From: a virus
Direction: 5' to 3' (one strand)
DNA: 45,168 nt
IMG/VR virus record: IMGVR_UViG_3300025674_000082
Coordinates: 1-45,168 of that record
Made by a program: the position numbers and the translations under genes. Positions 1-12,500 of this stretch are shown here, piece after piece; the first letter of the stretch is position 1, and every line of letters starts with the position of its first letter. Under the pieces are notes generated by a model. It made no database searches. It had not been told where the DNA came from and was given only the letters and a program-made list of their open reading frames with translations.

Positions 1-1209
1 TCTGAAAGTGCAGTTACTTTTAATGAAGAAACGGGTGAGTTTGATATTCCTGTAACTGAAATGTATCGTTTGAAAGAGATGGCTCAGATGACAGGAAAGT
101 CGTATGAACAAATGGCAGATGAGGCGATTAAGGCGAAACAAAGAACTGAAAAATTAAAATTACTTGAAAACGCTGTTGGAGGATATACTGAAGAACAAAA
201 AGAATTAATTGCTAATTTATCTGAATTTGGTGAAAACGGTGAGTTAAAAATAAAATTACCGGGTATGGATGAAATGGTTGACGCTAGTTCGTTAACTAAA
301 GAACAGTTAGACCAATTAGATGACCTACAAAAAGACCAAGCAAAATCGGCTGAAGAAGTTTCTCGTGAAATAAGAGACATTAACAAAGAACAATTATCAG
401 TTTTACAGTCATTAAAAGGGACTAAAGCCGAAATTGGTGCGATATCTTTATTAAAAGCTGAGGACACACAAGCATATGGTGATATAGCGGACGTTTTTGG
501 TGAAATAGCATTAACACAGAGTGATAGAGTTAGGAGTTCAGTTGAAAGTACAGAAATGGAAACACAAGGGACACTGATGACTCAAATGATTGAGGAAGGG
601 TTCTCAAATCCAACAACCATACAAGCATATGCTGCGGGACAATTAAGTCTTATTAATCATGTTTTTGGTAATGTACCCGAATTTTTCGACCAAGTTAATT
701 TAGGTTTAGATGAAGAAAATATTTTTAAAGATGCCGAATTACTTGATAAATTTGGTGAATCATTAAAGAAATTTGGAATTGATGTGGGTGGAATAGATGT
801 TAATGCGTTTAACACTTTAACAGATGGGTTATTAAATAGTTTTAATAAATTATACCTTGAACAAAATACGGGACAAAACACTGGTCAAAATACAGATATA
901 AGTGAAAATAACGATATTAGTAATTTAAATGAATCGGTAGAACCAATAAACAAACCTGAAAACAGTGGTGTAGTTGAGGTTACACCTGTATTAAATACAG
1001 ACACGAATATAGACTACGCCAACACACAAGAAACAAGTTCGCCGATAGAGATGATAAGAGAAGGTGAGGTTAAAGTTAATGGTAATATTAATTTAACTCT
1101 AAATGGTACGGATTTACAAAAAATTGATGTGGTGCAACTAATGAATAATCCAGAATTTAAATCGCAGGTGTTGAAAATAGTTTCAGGTACAGAAACAACA
1201 TACGCATAA
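1..1209 (+). CDS. C-terminal part of a long tail protein, probably the tape measure (5' truncated)
   Basis: The reading frame is open from base 1, so the gene begins upstream; the ATG at 61 is just an internal methionine. The visible 402 residues are rich in Glu, Lys, Leu and Gln with long helical, coiled-coil-prone stretches (about residues 20-160). A low-complexity NTGQNTGQNTD run at about 862-897 precedes a more polar C-terminal tail. No enzymatic motif is seen. Being the helical end of a long protein directly before baseplate genes, where T4-type phages place the tape measure before the tail-tube cap genes, it best fits a tape-measure C-terminus. It could be another large virion protein; the N-terminal part would decide. 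Confidence 0.5.
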   Translation, partial: SESAVTFNEETGEFDIPVTEMYRLKEMAQMTGKSYEQMADEAIKAKQRTEKLKLLENAVGGYTEEQKELIANLSEFGENGELKIKLPGMDEMVDASSLTKEQLDQLDDLQKDQAKSAEEVSREIRDINKEQLSVLQSLKGTKAEIGAISLLKAEDTQAYGDIADVFGEIALTQSDRVRSSVESTEMETQGTLMTQMIEEGFSNPTTIQAYAAGQLSLINHVFGNVPEFFDQVNLGLDEENIFKDAELLDKFGESLKKFGIDVGGIDVNAFNTLTDGLLNSFNKLYLEQNTGQNTGQNTDISENNDISNLNESVEPINKPENSGVVEVTPVLNTDTNIDYANTQETSSPIEMIREGEVKVNGNINLTLNGTDLQKIDVVQLMNNPEFKSQVLKIVSGTETTYA

Positions 1210-1224
1210 AATTAACAATTAATC

Positions 1225-1241
1225 TATTTATCTATAAATAG
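1225..1241 (+). promoter_or_regulatory. Putative late promoter / AT palindrome before the 1646-aa gene
   Basis: TATTTAT at 1225-1231 is followed at 1233-1240 by TATAAATA, identical to the T4 late promoter core. The two halves form an 8-base inverted repeat with a 2-base loop (1224-1231 and 1234-1241). The start codon is at 1249. Similar TATTTAT leaders precede other late genes in the window. Confidence 0.45.
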
Positions 1242-1248
1242 AAATATT

Positions 1249-4200
1249 ATGCCGAGTGAATTAACTTTTAACGCTACAGAGAGTTTTAGAAGAAAACTTT
1301 TAGTTAGAAATTTACCACCCTATAAAGAGGGGTACAAGGGTGATGAAAAACCTGGTGAATTTGAATTCTCGGTAAATGATATTGGGGTTATTGATTCGGG
1401 TAACATACAGGATATAGGTGATATACAGGAGAGTAAATTATACGTTAAAAATAAATATGGACCCGAAAACACTAGAGGGTTTGGAGATACCGTAAATATT
1501 AATAATAATAATCAAACGGAATCAAACTATGGTGAATATGAGTACTTTAGTTCTGAACCATCTATAGATACAGAAACATCACAAAAAAGAGCAGAGATAA
1601 AAAACCAATATCTTCCTGAAGAGGGTTACACAAAACTAATTAATATTGAAGATATTGAGAGGATTATAGAAAGTAGAGGAAATTACTACACGTTTATATT
1701 CTCAACGTATAACCCCGGAAGTATTTTAAATGATTTAAACCCACTCGGTTCTAATGGTAATTTATCACAAGATTCTGATTTAGCTAAAATAGGTGCGGAG
1801 TCATTAAAGAGTGAGTTTTTAAATAGAATTGCATTTGAGACTAGACAACAAACATTAGGTAGGGTTAATGCGCTTGACGCATTATCAGACCCTTTTGACG
1901 CGTTAGCAATTGTCACTGGAAATAGAAGTGTAATTGAAAAAGACTATCACATATCTGTACCTGAAAATATAATAGGTAAAGGGCTGGATTTTATAAGCAG
2001 AGTTACTGGTGTGTATTCACCGTACTCATGGATTGCGGGTGACTATTTTTCACCTGAAACAAAACAAACTTCAGAAGAGCAAGCAACAATAGGAGGACTA
2101 TTTTCTAAAAGAGATAAACTCAAAACACAGTCAAATAAGAGAGCTTCAGACCTGATGCTTAAAAGCACTGGTAAAGGACAGTCAGGGAGACTATTTTCTA
2201 ATTTATCGTACAATAAATTTAGACCGGACTATCAAGAGACGAATTCAAAAGCACCCGTTGGCGACTATTACTTAGGAAGTAAAATATTATCAGTACAAGA
2301 CATAATATCACCACCCGACGCTTTACCTGTGGATAATAGGGGTAATAAAATAGATATACCTGTAAGGGGTTATGGTGAGTTAGGTACCTTATATGAAAAT
2401 AAAGAAGCTACAAATAATTTTAGTTTCGGATTAAACGGTAGTAAGTTTATTCCAGGTAGTGAAACATATACTAATAGTAGTTATGATAGTAAAAGACTAC
2501 AAGGTGGTTTCACTTGGATTACAGACGAGTCATCTAAAGGGGCAAAAAAGGCGCCGACAAGAGGTGGAGGTGTAAACGGTCAAGTACAAACACAAGGTAA
2601 TGTTGATGACCTATTAAATAGCTTATCCAACTATGGAAGTACAACAAATGTTGATAATGGATATGACTCAACACCAAAATCAAGTTCATATAATTTTACT
2701 AAGGGGTCAATTTTAGATAATACCCAAAAAATAATATTAGCTTCAGACGCATTACAAGGACCAAAAAAATTACAACATGTCGGTAATGCTATTAATCAAA
2801 TCTCTAAAGTTTTTAATGATGGTACTAGAGAAATGACAAAAGGTTCTATGGTGTATAAATATGAAGATTTAAGTAGTGGTAGAATTGTAGGTACTGAATA
2901 CTGTAGGGTTTTTAGTAAAGATAGAACATATTCACATAATAAAGACTTACAAAAAGATAAAGGTGCAGTAAATGACTATAGAAAGTTTTCTAATTCTGTT
3001 TTAGATAACACATATAATTTAAATATTGCCCCTATGAGGGGTAAATCGTCCACAAACATAAAAGACGGAAGCGTAAAAAAGTACATGTTTTCAATAGAAA
3101 ACTTAGCATGGAGGACATCAAATAAAAAAGGATATACATACCAAGACTTAGCGGTTTGTGAAAGAGGACCAAATAAAGGTAGGATTATGTGGTTCCCACC
3201 TTACGACCTAAAAGTTTCAGAAACTAACTCAGTTAATTGGACAACTAATGAATTTTTAGGTAGACCAGAACCTATATACACATACAATAATACAATGAGA
3301 CAGGGTACACTAAGTTGGAAAATAGTTGTAGACCACCCATCAATCTTAAATGTTATTGTTGATAAGGAATTAAAAAATAAAACAAAATCTGAAATTAATG
3401 ATATAGTGGATTCTTTCTTTGCTGGATGTAGGGATTATGACATGTATGATTTAGCAACAAGGTTTCCTCAGTTTACTATGTCAGATATATATGAAATATT
3501 ATCAGAAACACAGAATGTTGAAACCGCATATACATATATGGAGGAAATACCTCGTGTAGATGTTATAGAAACTACACCAGTTATAGAGGATTATGTTAAA
3601 AAAACAGAACCTGAAGACTATAGTTTCTTTTATTATTTCCATCATGATATACCGGGTCCACAAAATGCGACCTCAACAACCGCAGATAAACCATACAGTG
3701 AATCTTTAAGTGATTACTTAGGTCTTAGGTCTAAGTACGAAGAAAGATGTAAAGACAGTTATAAGGAAGAAAGTTTATTTTTTATAGATAATTTTGTTAC
3801 AAAAATAGAACAAAATACAATTGAACTATTAAATAAAATAAAGGATGCGGTTAATGAAAAGGCTAAAATTAATATTGTTATTTATGGTTCTGCATCTGCA
3901 CCTGCATCCGAAACCTATAACTCAGCACTTTCTAAAAGAAGAATTAATAGTGTTAGAAGTTATTTAGAAAACCTAAAATTTGATAGTGAAAATAATACAC
4001 TAAAAAAATATATAGATGAGGGTTATGTTACAATAACCGAAAGTGCACAAGGAGAAAATGCAGATGTATACACACCCGATGGGGCGGGACCTTATGATTG
4101 TACAGAAAATTTCGCAGACGTAACCGACTCGATATACACCCCAACTGCTATGGCATGTAGGAGATGTAGAATAGATGTTCAAGAAACACCCCCATCACCC

Positions 4201-6189
4201 GAAGATAGAAAACCTGAACCAACATATGAAGAGATAGTAACTTTTGATGAAGTTGAAAGAACAGGATATACCTCAAGTCAAGTAGTAAGTTCAAGTGCGT
4301 CAACTAGAAACGATGTAGCGAAAAGAATACTTAGAAGATTATTAAGTGAATGTGATTATTTCGATATACTAAAAGAAGATAGTCCATTGGTGTATGAAGG
4401 AATACAAGATAAAATAAAATTCTTCCAACCGGCATTTCACTCTATAACACCCGAAGGACTTAATAGTCGACTTACTTTCTTACAGCAATGTTTAAGACCT
4501 GGAGACACCATACCCGTAATCGGTCCTGACGGTAAACCTAAAAAGGGTGGAATACAAAATACGGCATTTGGTGCACCACCAATCTGTATATTGAGAATAG
4601 GGGACTTTTACCATACTAAAATCGCCATAAATCAAATGTCAGTAAGTTTTGACCCACTAATACTTGATTTAAACCCGGAAGGTATTGGTGTACAACCAAT
4701 GATTGCAGATATTAGTATGTCTTTTTATTTCATTGGTGGTCAGGGATTACAAGAACCTGTTACAAGGTTACAAAATGCCTTATCATTTAATTATTATGGT
4801 AATACTGAAATGTATGACGACAGAGCAGTCCCGACTGAAGATAGGGATGAAGTCAATAATCAGGTAATGAGAAAAATTGAAGAAATTCAAGGATTCAGTG
4901 TAAAAGATGGTGAGGTTGAAAGACCTGAAGAGGCGGGAAACACTATAGGTGAGATAATAAGTACTGATTTAGATATAGAAAACAACACGGTTACGGGTCA
5001 AATAAAATACAAAGAAACTGTTAAGGAATTAGTTAAAAAGTCCGAGACCTATGCCCAAGGTATGGGAAGTACCCTTGAGGAAATATCAAAAAGTAATTCG
5101 TTAATAGGATTATATTATTTTAGTAAAAATACTAAATATTTTTATGGTGAAATGACGGGTTACTTTGATGGGAATGATGAATTTCCTATGAATATTTTTG
5201 GTAAACCAGAACAAATACAAAATGAAATGTCAACCTTATCCACAAATTTAATTAGTGATGTTGACAATAATTTAAATCCATTTTTAAAGGATATTGAACA
5301 ATTTGATTTTAAAAGTACTGATAAGAAAAAATTTAAAAGAAACCTTAAAACTTTTATAAATAATGCGGTTCTTGAGGCTGAAGAAAATTTAAACTCACAA
5401 ATTGGTTCATTAGTTGATAATCAGTTAAGTTTAGTGAGAGTTATAGATAAAATTAATTTAATTCATACAAAAACAGATGGGTTTAGAAATAAATCGGGCA
5501 AAAACATATTGTTTGATTTATCGGGTACGACAGACGTTGATGTATCATCAACACAAAGTAATACAATGGATGAATTCATTTATGATGTACAAACTGTTGG
5601 TATAGATTTAACTAATTTCTACATAAAAATAACATCAGATAGTGATGATTCATTAGTTAATAACACTAAAGATAATTTATATGAAGGATTTTTAACTGGT
5701 GATTTTGACACTGAACCACAGACAAGATTTTGTACTGTTGCTTATTCACATATAATTAATGACCCTGAAGGATTTGCGAACCAAATTTTAGGGGAAGAAT
5801 TAAAAGAAAAAACAGAGTGGGTTTCTTATGTAAATAAGATTATTTATGGTGTCGATGCGGTAACTATAGATATCGGTGTTGGAGCTATGTTTGAAGACGG
5901 TACAAACACAATAGAAGTTTTATCTCCCGATGTACCCGGTTTATTAGATGAATATAATAAATTAAAAACCGAGACATCAAAGAAAGTTAACACGTTTAAA
6001 AATGACAATAGTGTTAAAAAGTTCACATTATATGACCCATTTAATTTAGATAAAGAAAGGGTATTTGATTATATACAAGAAAATGATAGCACTTTCAATT
6101 CTACAAAAAATGACTACTTTAATAAAGTATATGAAGGTATTAACGGAGGAGACTTAAATAAATTTAATCAAAAATACACCTTTAATTAA
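1249..6189 (+). CDS. Large tail-tube-cap/baseplate protein with an inserted OmpA-like domain
   Basis: 1646 residues, probably a structural protein at the tube-baseplate junction. About residues 640-700 carry a conserved-looking block (GRIMWFPPYDL, then EPIYTYNNTMRQGTLSWKI, then VDHPS). About 1113-1193 carry a second block (LRIGDFYHTKI, DLNPEGIGVQPM, LQNALSFNYYGNTE). Between them, about 840-980, lies an OmpA C-terminal-like peptidoglycan-binding module: NSALSKRRINSVRSYL at about 889-904 follows the family pattern N-x2-L-S-x2-R-x3-V-x3-L. The usual GHTD segment reads GSAS, so the diaminopimelate-contacting Asp appears absent while the key Arg is kept. A Cys pair (CRRC) closes the module. The stop codon shares a base with the next start. 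The tail role is inferred from position and size; the OmpA-like call rests on the motif. Confidence 0.6.
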   Translation: MPSELTFNATESFRRKLLVRNLPPYKEGYKGDEKPGEFEFSVNDIGVIDSGNIQDIGDIQESKLYVKNKYGPENTRGFGDTVNINNNNQTESNYGEYEYFSSEPSIDTETSQKRAEIKNQYLPEEGYTKLINIEDIERIIESRGNYYTFIFSTYNPGSILNDLNPLGSNGNLSQDSDLAKIGAESLKSEFLNRIAFETRQQTLGRVNALDALSDPFDALAIVTGNRSVIEKDYHISVPENIIGKGLDFISRVTGVYSPYSWIAGDYFSPETKQTSEEQATIGGLFSKRDKLKTQSNKRASDLMLKSTGKGQSGRLFSNLSYNKFRPDYQETNSKAPVGDYYLGSKILSVQDIISPPDALPVDNRGNKIDIPVRGYGELGTLYENKEATNNFSFGLNGSKFIPGSETYTNSSYDSKRLQGGFTWITDESSKGAKKAPTRGGGVNGQVQTQGNVDDLLNSLSNYGSTTNVDNGYDSTPKSSSYNFTKGSILDNTQKIILASDALQGPKKLQHVGNAINQISKVFNDGTREMTKGSMVYKYEDLSSGRIVGTEYCRVFSKDRTYSHNKDLQKDKGAVNDYRKFSNSVLDNTYNLNIAPMRGKSSTNIKDGSVKKYMFSIENLAWRTSNKKGYTYQDLAVCERGPNKGRIMWFPPYDLKVSETNSVNWTTNEFLGRPEPIYTYNNTMRQGTLSWKIVVDHPSILNVIVDKELKNKTKSEINDIVDSFFAGCRDYDMYDLATRFPQFTMSDIYEILSETQNVETAYTYMEEIPRVDVIETTPVIEDYVKKTEPEDYSFFYYFHHDIPGPQNATSTTADKPYSESLSDYLGLRSKYEERCKDSYKEESLFFIDNFVTKIEQNTIELLNKIKDAVNEKAKINIVIYGSASAPASETYNSALSKRRINSVRSYLENLKFDSENNTLKKYIDEGYVTITESAQGENADVYTPDGAGPYDCTENFADVTDSIYTPTAMACRRCRIDVQETPPSPEDRKPEPTYEEIVTFDEVERTGYTSSQVVSSSASTRNDVAKRILRRLLSECDYFDILKEDSPLVYEGIQDKIKFFQPAFHSITPEGLNSRLTFLQQCLRPGDTIPVIGPDGKPKKGGIQNTAFGAPPICILRIGDFYHTKIAINQMSVSFDPLILDLNPEGIGVQPMIADISMSFYFIGGQGLQEPVTRLQNALSFNYYGNTEMYDDRAVPTEDRDEVNNQVMRKIEEIQGFSVKDGEVERPEEAGNTIGEIISTDLDIENNTVTGQIKYKETVKELVKKSETYAQGMGSTLEEISKSNSLIGLYYFSKNTKYFYGEMTGYFDGNDEFPMNIFGKPEQIQNEMSTLSTNLISDVDNNLNPFLKDIEQFDFKSTDKKKFKRNLKTFINNAVLEAEENLNSQIGSLVDNQLSLVRVIDKINLIHTKTDGFRNKSGKNILFDLSGTTDVDVSSTQSNTMDEFIYDVQTVGIDLTNFYIKITSDSDDSLVNNTKDNLYEGFLTGDFDTEPQTRFCTVAYSHIINDPEGFANQILGEELKEKTEWVSYVNKIIYGVDAVTIDIGVGAMFEDGTNTIEVLSPDVPGLLDEYNKLKTETSKKVNTFKNDNSVKKFTLYDPFNLDKERVFDYIQENDSTFNSTKNDYFNKVYEGINGGDLNKFNQKYTFN

Positions 6190-6506
6190 TGCAGTACTAT
6201 AATAGATATAAGGATTTTTTAATTAATGGTAAGCAAACTGTTGTGCCTTTTGTAAATATAGAATCTAAACCTACCGATAAAAGGTATATTTATCGTATTG
6301 GTAAAAGTAGGTTAGATAAGATAAGTTATGAGTTTTATGATTCACCATATTTTGGATGGTTAATATTGGCGGCAAATCCTCAGTACGGAGGATTAGAAAA
6401 TAACATTAATGATGGGGCTATTTTATTTGTACCTTTTCCATTAATTGACTCATTACAAGACTATAAAAAAGCATTAGATACACACTTCTTCTACTATGGC
6501 AGGTGA
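6189..6506 (+). CDS. gp53-like baseplate wedge subunit
   Basis: 105 residues beginning MQYYNRYKDF. The pattern YRIGKSRLDKISYEFYDSPYFGWLILAANPQ (residues about 34-64), followed by a GAILFVPFP segment, is the LysM-like fold typical of T4 gp53 and related small wedge proteins. In T4, gp53 joins wedges around the hub. The start overlaps the upstream stop by one base (TAATG) and the end overlaps the next gene by 11 bases, indicating translational coupling within one late operon. T4 gp53 is longer, so this may be a minimal version. Confidence 0.75.
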   Translation: MQYYNRYKDFLINGKQTVVPFVNIESKPTDKRYIYRIGKSRLDKISYEFYDSPYFGWLILAANPQYGGLENNINDGAILFVPFPLIDSLQDYKKALDTHFFYYGR

Positions 6507-9500
6507 TAAGTTATTTAACAACCAAAACGTATATGTTGAGACAGATTACGAAAACATTATAATTGTTGACCCAAATAAAGTTGTCGACAAAAATAATAAG
6601 GTGCAAGAAAGGCTGGTTAACCATGAAGAACTTGTAAAATATGTCAACTTAGAGGCGAAGGTTTTACCTAGAACTAAATTGGTGGTTGGAGATAACTTTG
6701 ACGATACCATAGAAAACCTAAGAATAGGTACTATGAGTAACGACGACCAAAGGAAGATAAATTTTGTGTTTCCTGATGATAAAGATGGATATGATACCTC
6801 TTGGACAGAAGAAATAACAGGAAATGATTCACTTCAAGGTAAGGGGTTAAATCAAGGACAAACAATAGAGGTGGGTAGTGGAGAAAACAAAAAAGTAATT
6901 AGAAAAATATCCAATCCTGAAGACACACAATTACTTGGTATCACAAATGTACAGGTAAAAATAAATACTGCATTTGCACCACAAGTAACCATTGAAATGG
7001 TGGATATACAAGGAAGAACATTGTTTGAACAAGGTGAAAACTCACCGTATAGTGCATTTATGCAATTACCATACCCACTATTCATTTTAACTATAAAAGG
7101 ATATTTTGGTAAGGCAGTAAAGTATGAATTAATGTTAAAAGACTTTAATGCCAGATTTGATTCTTCTGATGGTAATTATAAAATAACAACAAACTATATT
7201 GCTCGTACATACGCGATTTTATCTGACATATCTATAAATAATTTATATACCTTTCCTCATATGTTCCAAAAAACAGGTGAGATTGAAGGGAATACGACGA
7301 CACAAACCAACACTGCAGGACTAAACAACACAGAGATTAATACAAGACAATCCACTAAAGGTCTTGAAATATTAAAACAAGTTTATAGTGAATATAGGTC
7401 TAAAGGATTAATAGGGGACGACTTTCCAAATCAACAGGGATATCCATTAACCCTTTCTGTGTTAGAGAAAAAACTGGAGAAATTTGAAAATTACGTAATG
7501 CAGGCGTATGGTAAAGAAGATATGTCTGTTTTGAATGATATTGGTGCTTTTAGTAAAACTATAAATGATTTCAGGAAAAAAGTTTTTGGAGCCAACAGTG
7601 AATGGTTTTCTAAATATATTGACATTAATAATGTATTAATACCTTTACAAAATAATGAACCTGTACTTTATGGATTTAAAAAAGAAATTGATTTACAAGG
7701 TAAAAAAGATGCAATCGCCGAATTAAAAAATATAATTAATGAGTATAACGAATTAATTAATAATGACCCCACATTCGGTAGTAAAGGTAGTTGTGTAATA
7801 GACAATCAAAAAGTTGACAGCAGTCTATCCTTCAAAGTCGGGATAAATAATTTTTTAAAAAGTCTTGATGGGTTAGATAATATTGATATTAAATTAACTT
7901 ACGCTAAAAGGAATAATGTTATAAATAATGATGAATTAGTTTTAAACACATTTAGGTCAAACTTAGAAAAACAATACTTTATCGATAGTATGACATTGGA
8001 CGCTAAAACTTATGAAGTGGTAGATGATGGTAATAACTTATTTTTTAAATTTGGTAATATTAATGGAAGTGCTAATTTAGCGTCAAATACGATACTAAAA
8101 AAATTACAAGATTTAGAACAAAAATTCCAAGCTCAGAAAAAAATAATTGAAGATTTACTTTCGGAGGCATTAGCTAAGAAAATAAAATCACCGTCAGGTC
8201 TTGGATTCAACCCAACAATAAAAAATATTATGGCGGTAATAGCTGCCAATACCGACGCCTTTTTTAGGTTAATGGATAATGTTCATGAAAATTCTTGGAG
8301 ACAAAGAAATAATCCTATAAGGTTGAATGTTATATTGGGTGGAGATAAAAGTTTAGGTACTGATAGTAAAGATAATGTACAAGAAGTTGGTGATAATGGA
8401 TTACCGTCTGATACTAATGTTATTTACCCGTGGCCACAATACTTTGAAATAACTAATGATGAAAATGGAAACCCACAATATGAGGATAAATATCCAGGAG
8501 ACGTAAATTCAATTAACACCACACAGGGATATAGATATGATGTTTGGCCTGAGGTTGAATTTGTTGAAGAATATATAAGGGCTGCGATTGAGATAGAGGA
8601 ACAAGAAATTGACACAAACAACCCAAACGAAGCTAGCGTCACACCATACGTTTCAGTTAACTCTCTATTGTTTCCTTATAGTAATAATATATATGAAAAC
8701 AAATCTATAGTTCCATTTTTATATGAAATTCTTGAAAGAACCATGGTAGATTCGACATATACTAATTTATATAAAGATAGTGGTTATGAGGACTCAATAT
8801 ATGGTGTTATTGGTGATTTTGAAAACTTAAATATTAGTACCGCGTCTTCAGATTCATTGGAACTAATACAATTGTTAAAGAATTTTTCTTTTAGTTATGA
8901 AAATTTATTAAGATACCTTAAATCAACATCAGGTGGGGGAAGTTGGAATATGTTTGTTAGAAACGAATATATAACACCATATATAAAAAATTCACTCAAA
9001 AAAGATTATGGGTTATATAATAGTAGCTTTATATCTGATTATTCCACTAGTGTAGAGGGCTCTACAGAATCTGTTGAAAAATTAAGAAAATATTTAAAAT
9101 CTAATAAATCTAATGATATTTCATTTTTAGACAAATATCCGTTTACCGATTTAAATTGGTTAAAAAGTAACTTATCTGAAGGTGAAAAAATAAGTAGCGA
9201 GGTTGATGCAAATAATACATCTAACATTTATAATTTTATAGACACTAAAAAGACTATATCTACTTTTGACATAAATGAAAATGATTTAGACAAAAAAGTT
9301 TTTACATATTTTGAATGGATAACAAATGTAAGTGGAAATCCTGAACAAGGAGGTACACCACCAGAAGATTTAGTTAATACACAAGCAAATCCTAACGTAA
9401 CATCTAATAATGGTGCAATTAATTACTACCTAAGTAGAACAGAAAAAAAATTACTTTTAACTGAATCATATATTGACTATGGTAAAAATTATGATACCAC

Positions 9501-12500
9501 AGTTAATAATATAGTGGCAACACAAACCACGTCATTGTTAAACACACCATATTTTGTAAATGCCTTTATTAAAGGAGTAGAAAGACATAAAAACGGAGAA
9601 GAAAATCCATATGTTGCATTAGGGTACCTATACTTAAACTCGTTACCATTAGCGACACTTAGAGAAAAATTCAAAAGTTTTGGTGATGGTCTCACAACTA
9701 ATTTAGACTATATTTTTGCCGGTTTAAATAAATTTTCGGCAATACATAAATTACCATATCTTTGGATTTTAAAATACGGTTCTATTTGGCATAGATATAA
9801 AAAGTATATTGAAAATGGAAATGATATATTGAGTGATATATGGGAAGACTTTAATTTTGTAAATGCGTATGACCCTATAACAAATAATCGACAAAAAACA
9901 TATCTTATAAAAGATAATCTAAATTCAGATTATAATTATAAACAAAAAAATATAGAAAGTAGTCTACAAACTATCGATGATATACCGACTAACGTTGAAT
10001 ACGTAACATTAAATAACGGATTTTATCCTAAAATAGTTAATGATGTATATTGGTACTTTACGAAAAAGAATATTTTTAATGGATATACAAACCAAGAGGT
10101 TGAAGACGCATACGTAAACAGAAACTTTAAATCAATAAATGATTCGTCAAACACGTTAAATAAGAATAGAAAATACGACCCGCAAAACCCAAACAGAATC
10201 TTAAATGTCAATAACTGGTCTTATTATTTTGAAATTAAGAATAATACAGAATTTGAGGATTATGACAAAGATAGACTTTTAATTATACCGTCAGTAGGTT
10301 CAGTAAAATTTAATCAATCAAATTTTGAATGTTTTAATACACAAGGATTAATAACACAGGATATTATAGATAATCCCGCGGTTTATAACGGTACTTGTAG
10401 ATTCTTATGGGAATCCTCTAACTATGGTTATTTTGATAATGATTTAATAAATAAACCGGCGACTTTTGAATACCTTAAATATGTGGACCCTAAAAAGGAT
10501 AATAAACAAGCATTTAATCTTTTAGATAAAACAGACATTACAAAGTATTCAAATATTGATGATATGTTTAATGTTTTTACGAAAGAAATGTTGGATACCT
10601 TCGAGGAAAAGTTCTTAAATTTTTGTTTACCTAAAGATAAATTTGACTCCAACTCTATAGGTAGAGGTTCAGAAACATTTGAGGATTTTATAAGTCAACC
10701 ACAATATAAAGACTTGTTTATATATAACGAAGAGAGTGGAGAAAATGAACTACCAACAGAAGAGATTTTTAGATTAAGGGCTCTTTATGAAAACCAATCA
10801 CCATCATATGGAATTACACCAACAGTTAATCCTTATGATATTAGTTTATACGCAGTTTTAAAAAGTCTGTTAATTGTTAATAAACCAGAATTTAGTGAGA
10901 ATTTTTCAGAAAATTTAAATAAAATTTCTAAAAAACAGTTAGACTCATTTACATTACAACACAAAATAAATTTTTTAAATAAAGACTTAGTCTTAAAAAT
11001 AGGTAATCCTGGAAAGTATAATAGAAAGGTGTTTAATTCATTTAGTAATGAAGAATTGAACAATCCTGTTGATAAATATGAATTCGGTACTTACATAGGC
11101 AACACCCTACCTAGTAATAATAACAACATAACCCTAAATCAAAGTAAGAGTAATAATCCTGAGGCTTGGAATGCAATGTACCTATATGTTGGAGAATATT
11201 TTGACAATTATAATTTTATTTATAAAGACAGTGGTTCATATCTAACAGACTTTTTTATTGATATGGACGTTGAATTTAATGAAAGTAATGTCAAACTATT
11301 AAGTAATATTATTAAACTTTATGCGGATAAAAAACTAAAGACTCCAAACATAACACCACAAGAGTTCTACGACGAATTTAATGGGTTTATCGAAGACCAA
11401 AAAACGTTTCAAACGAATATTTTAAATCATACATTTATACAACTTAATAAAAATTTACCAAACGTAACATTCACACAAAAAGAACAAAGTAGTCTATCCG
11501 CGACTGATGGTGAGGTTGAAAAAGTTGGTTTGTGGAAAGCGTTCCAAACACTGAATGATAAATGGATTTCGGGTCAAGATTTTAAAACAAAAACAATATT
11601 TGAAGACTTCTTATTTTTAGATAGGGCAAATAGACCTGTTGGTGATAAGGTGATTATTAATATTGAAGAGTTAAGAAGCTTTTTGAAAAATAGAAATTCT
11701 GACATGAGTGTATACTCACTCATGGGTCATATATATGAAAAAAATAATTTTACATTTATGCCTACACCAGTATATACAAATTTCTATGGATTAAATGACA
11801 GGTCACCGGGGGCTGAAGGAATACCACAGGATATACCAAACGATACTTTCGGAACTTTTATGGAGGTAGATACTAGAGATACTAGACCAAGAATGTTGGC
11901 GATTTATGTTGGAGAACCATCGTCAAATTTAGATATGAAGGGTAATAAAAATGTTAGGAAAAATGATGATTCATTTGATATTACTAGACCTTCAGGGAAT
12001 CCATTAATTGAAAGTGGGACCAATAAAACGGATTACTCAGAAAGTAACAGGTGCGTTGGATTCAACGTGGACTTTGGGATAAGAAATCAAGGAATATTTA
12101 AATCAATATCCTTAGATATGCAACAACATAGAAATATTGCACCAACATTTCAAGTATTGGCGGATTTAGGGTCACAAGCATCAGGACAAAAAACTGCGCA
12201 ACAGTCACAATCCCTTTATAATTTCTACAGAAGTAAAAGTTATACTTGTCAAGTAACCTCTATGGGTAACGCCATGATACAACCCACCATGTATTTTAAT
12301 CTACAGAGGGTCCCATTATTTTATGGACCTTATTTAATAATGAGTGTAAGTCATACGATTAATTCTAGAGACTTTGTTACTCAGTTTGAAGGTATAAGAG
12401 TTTCAAAATATTCACTACAACAACCAGATAAATTAGTTATAAGTGTTAATAGAAAGATTTTAGAGTCATACAAAGATAAATTATTTAAACAAAGACAACA

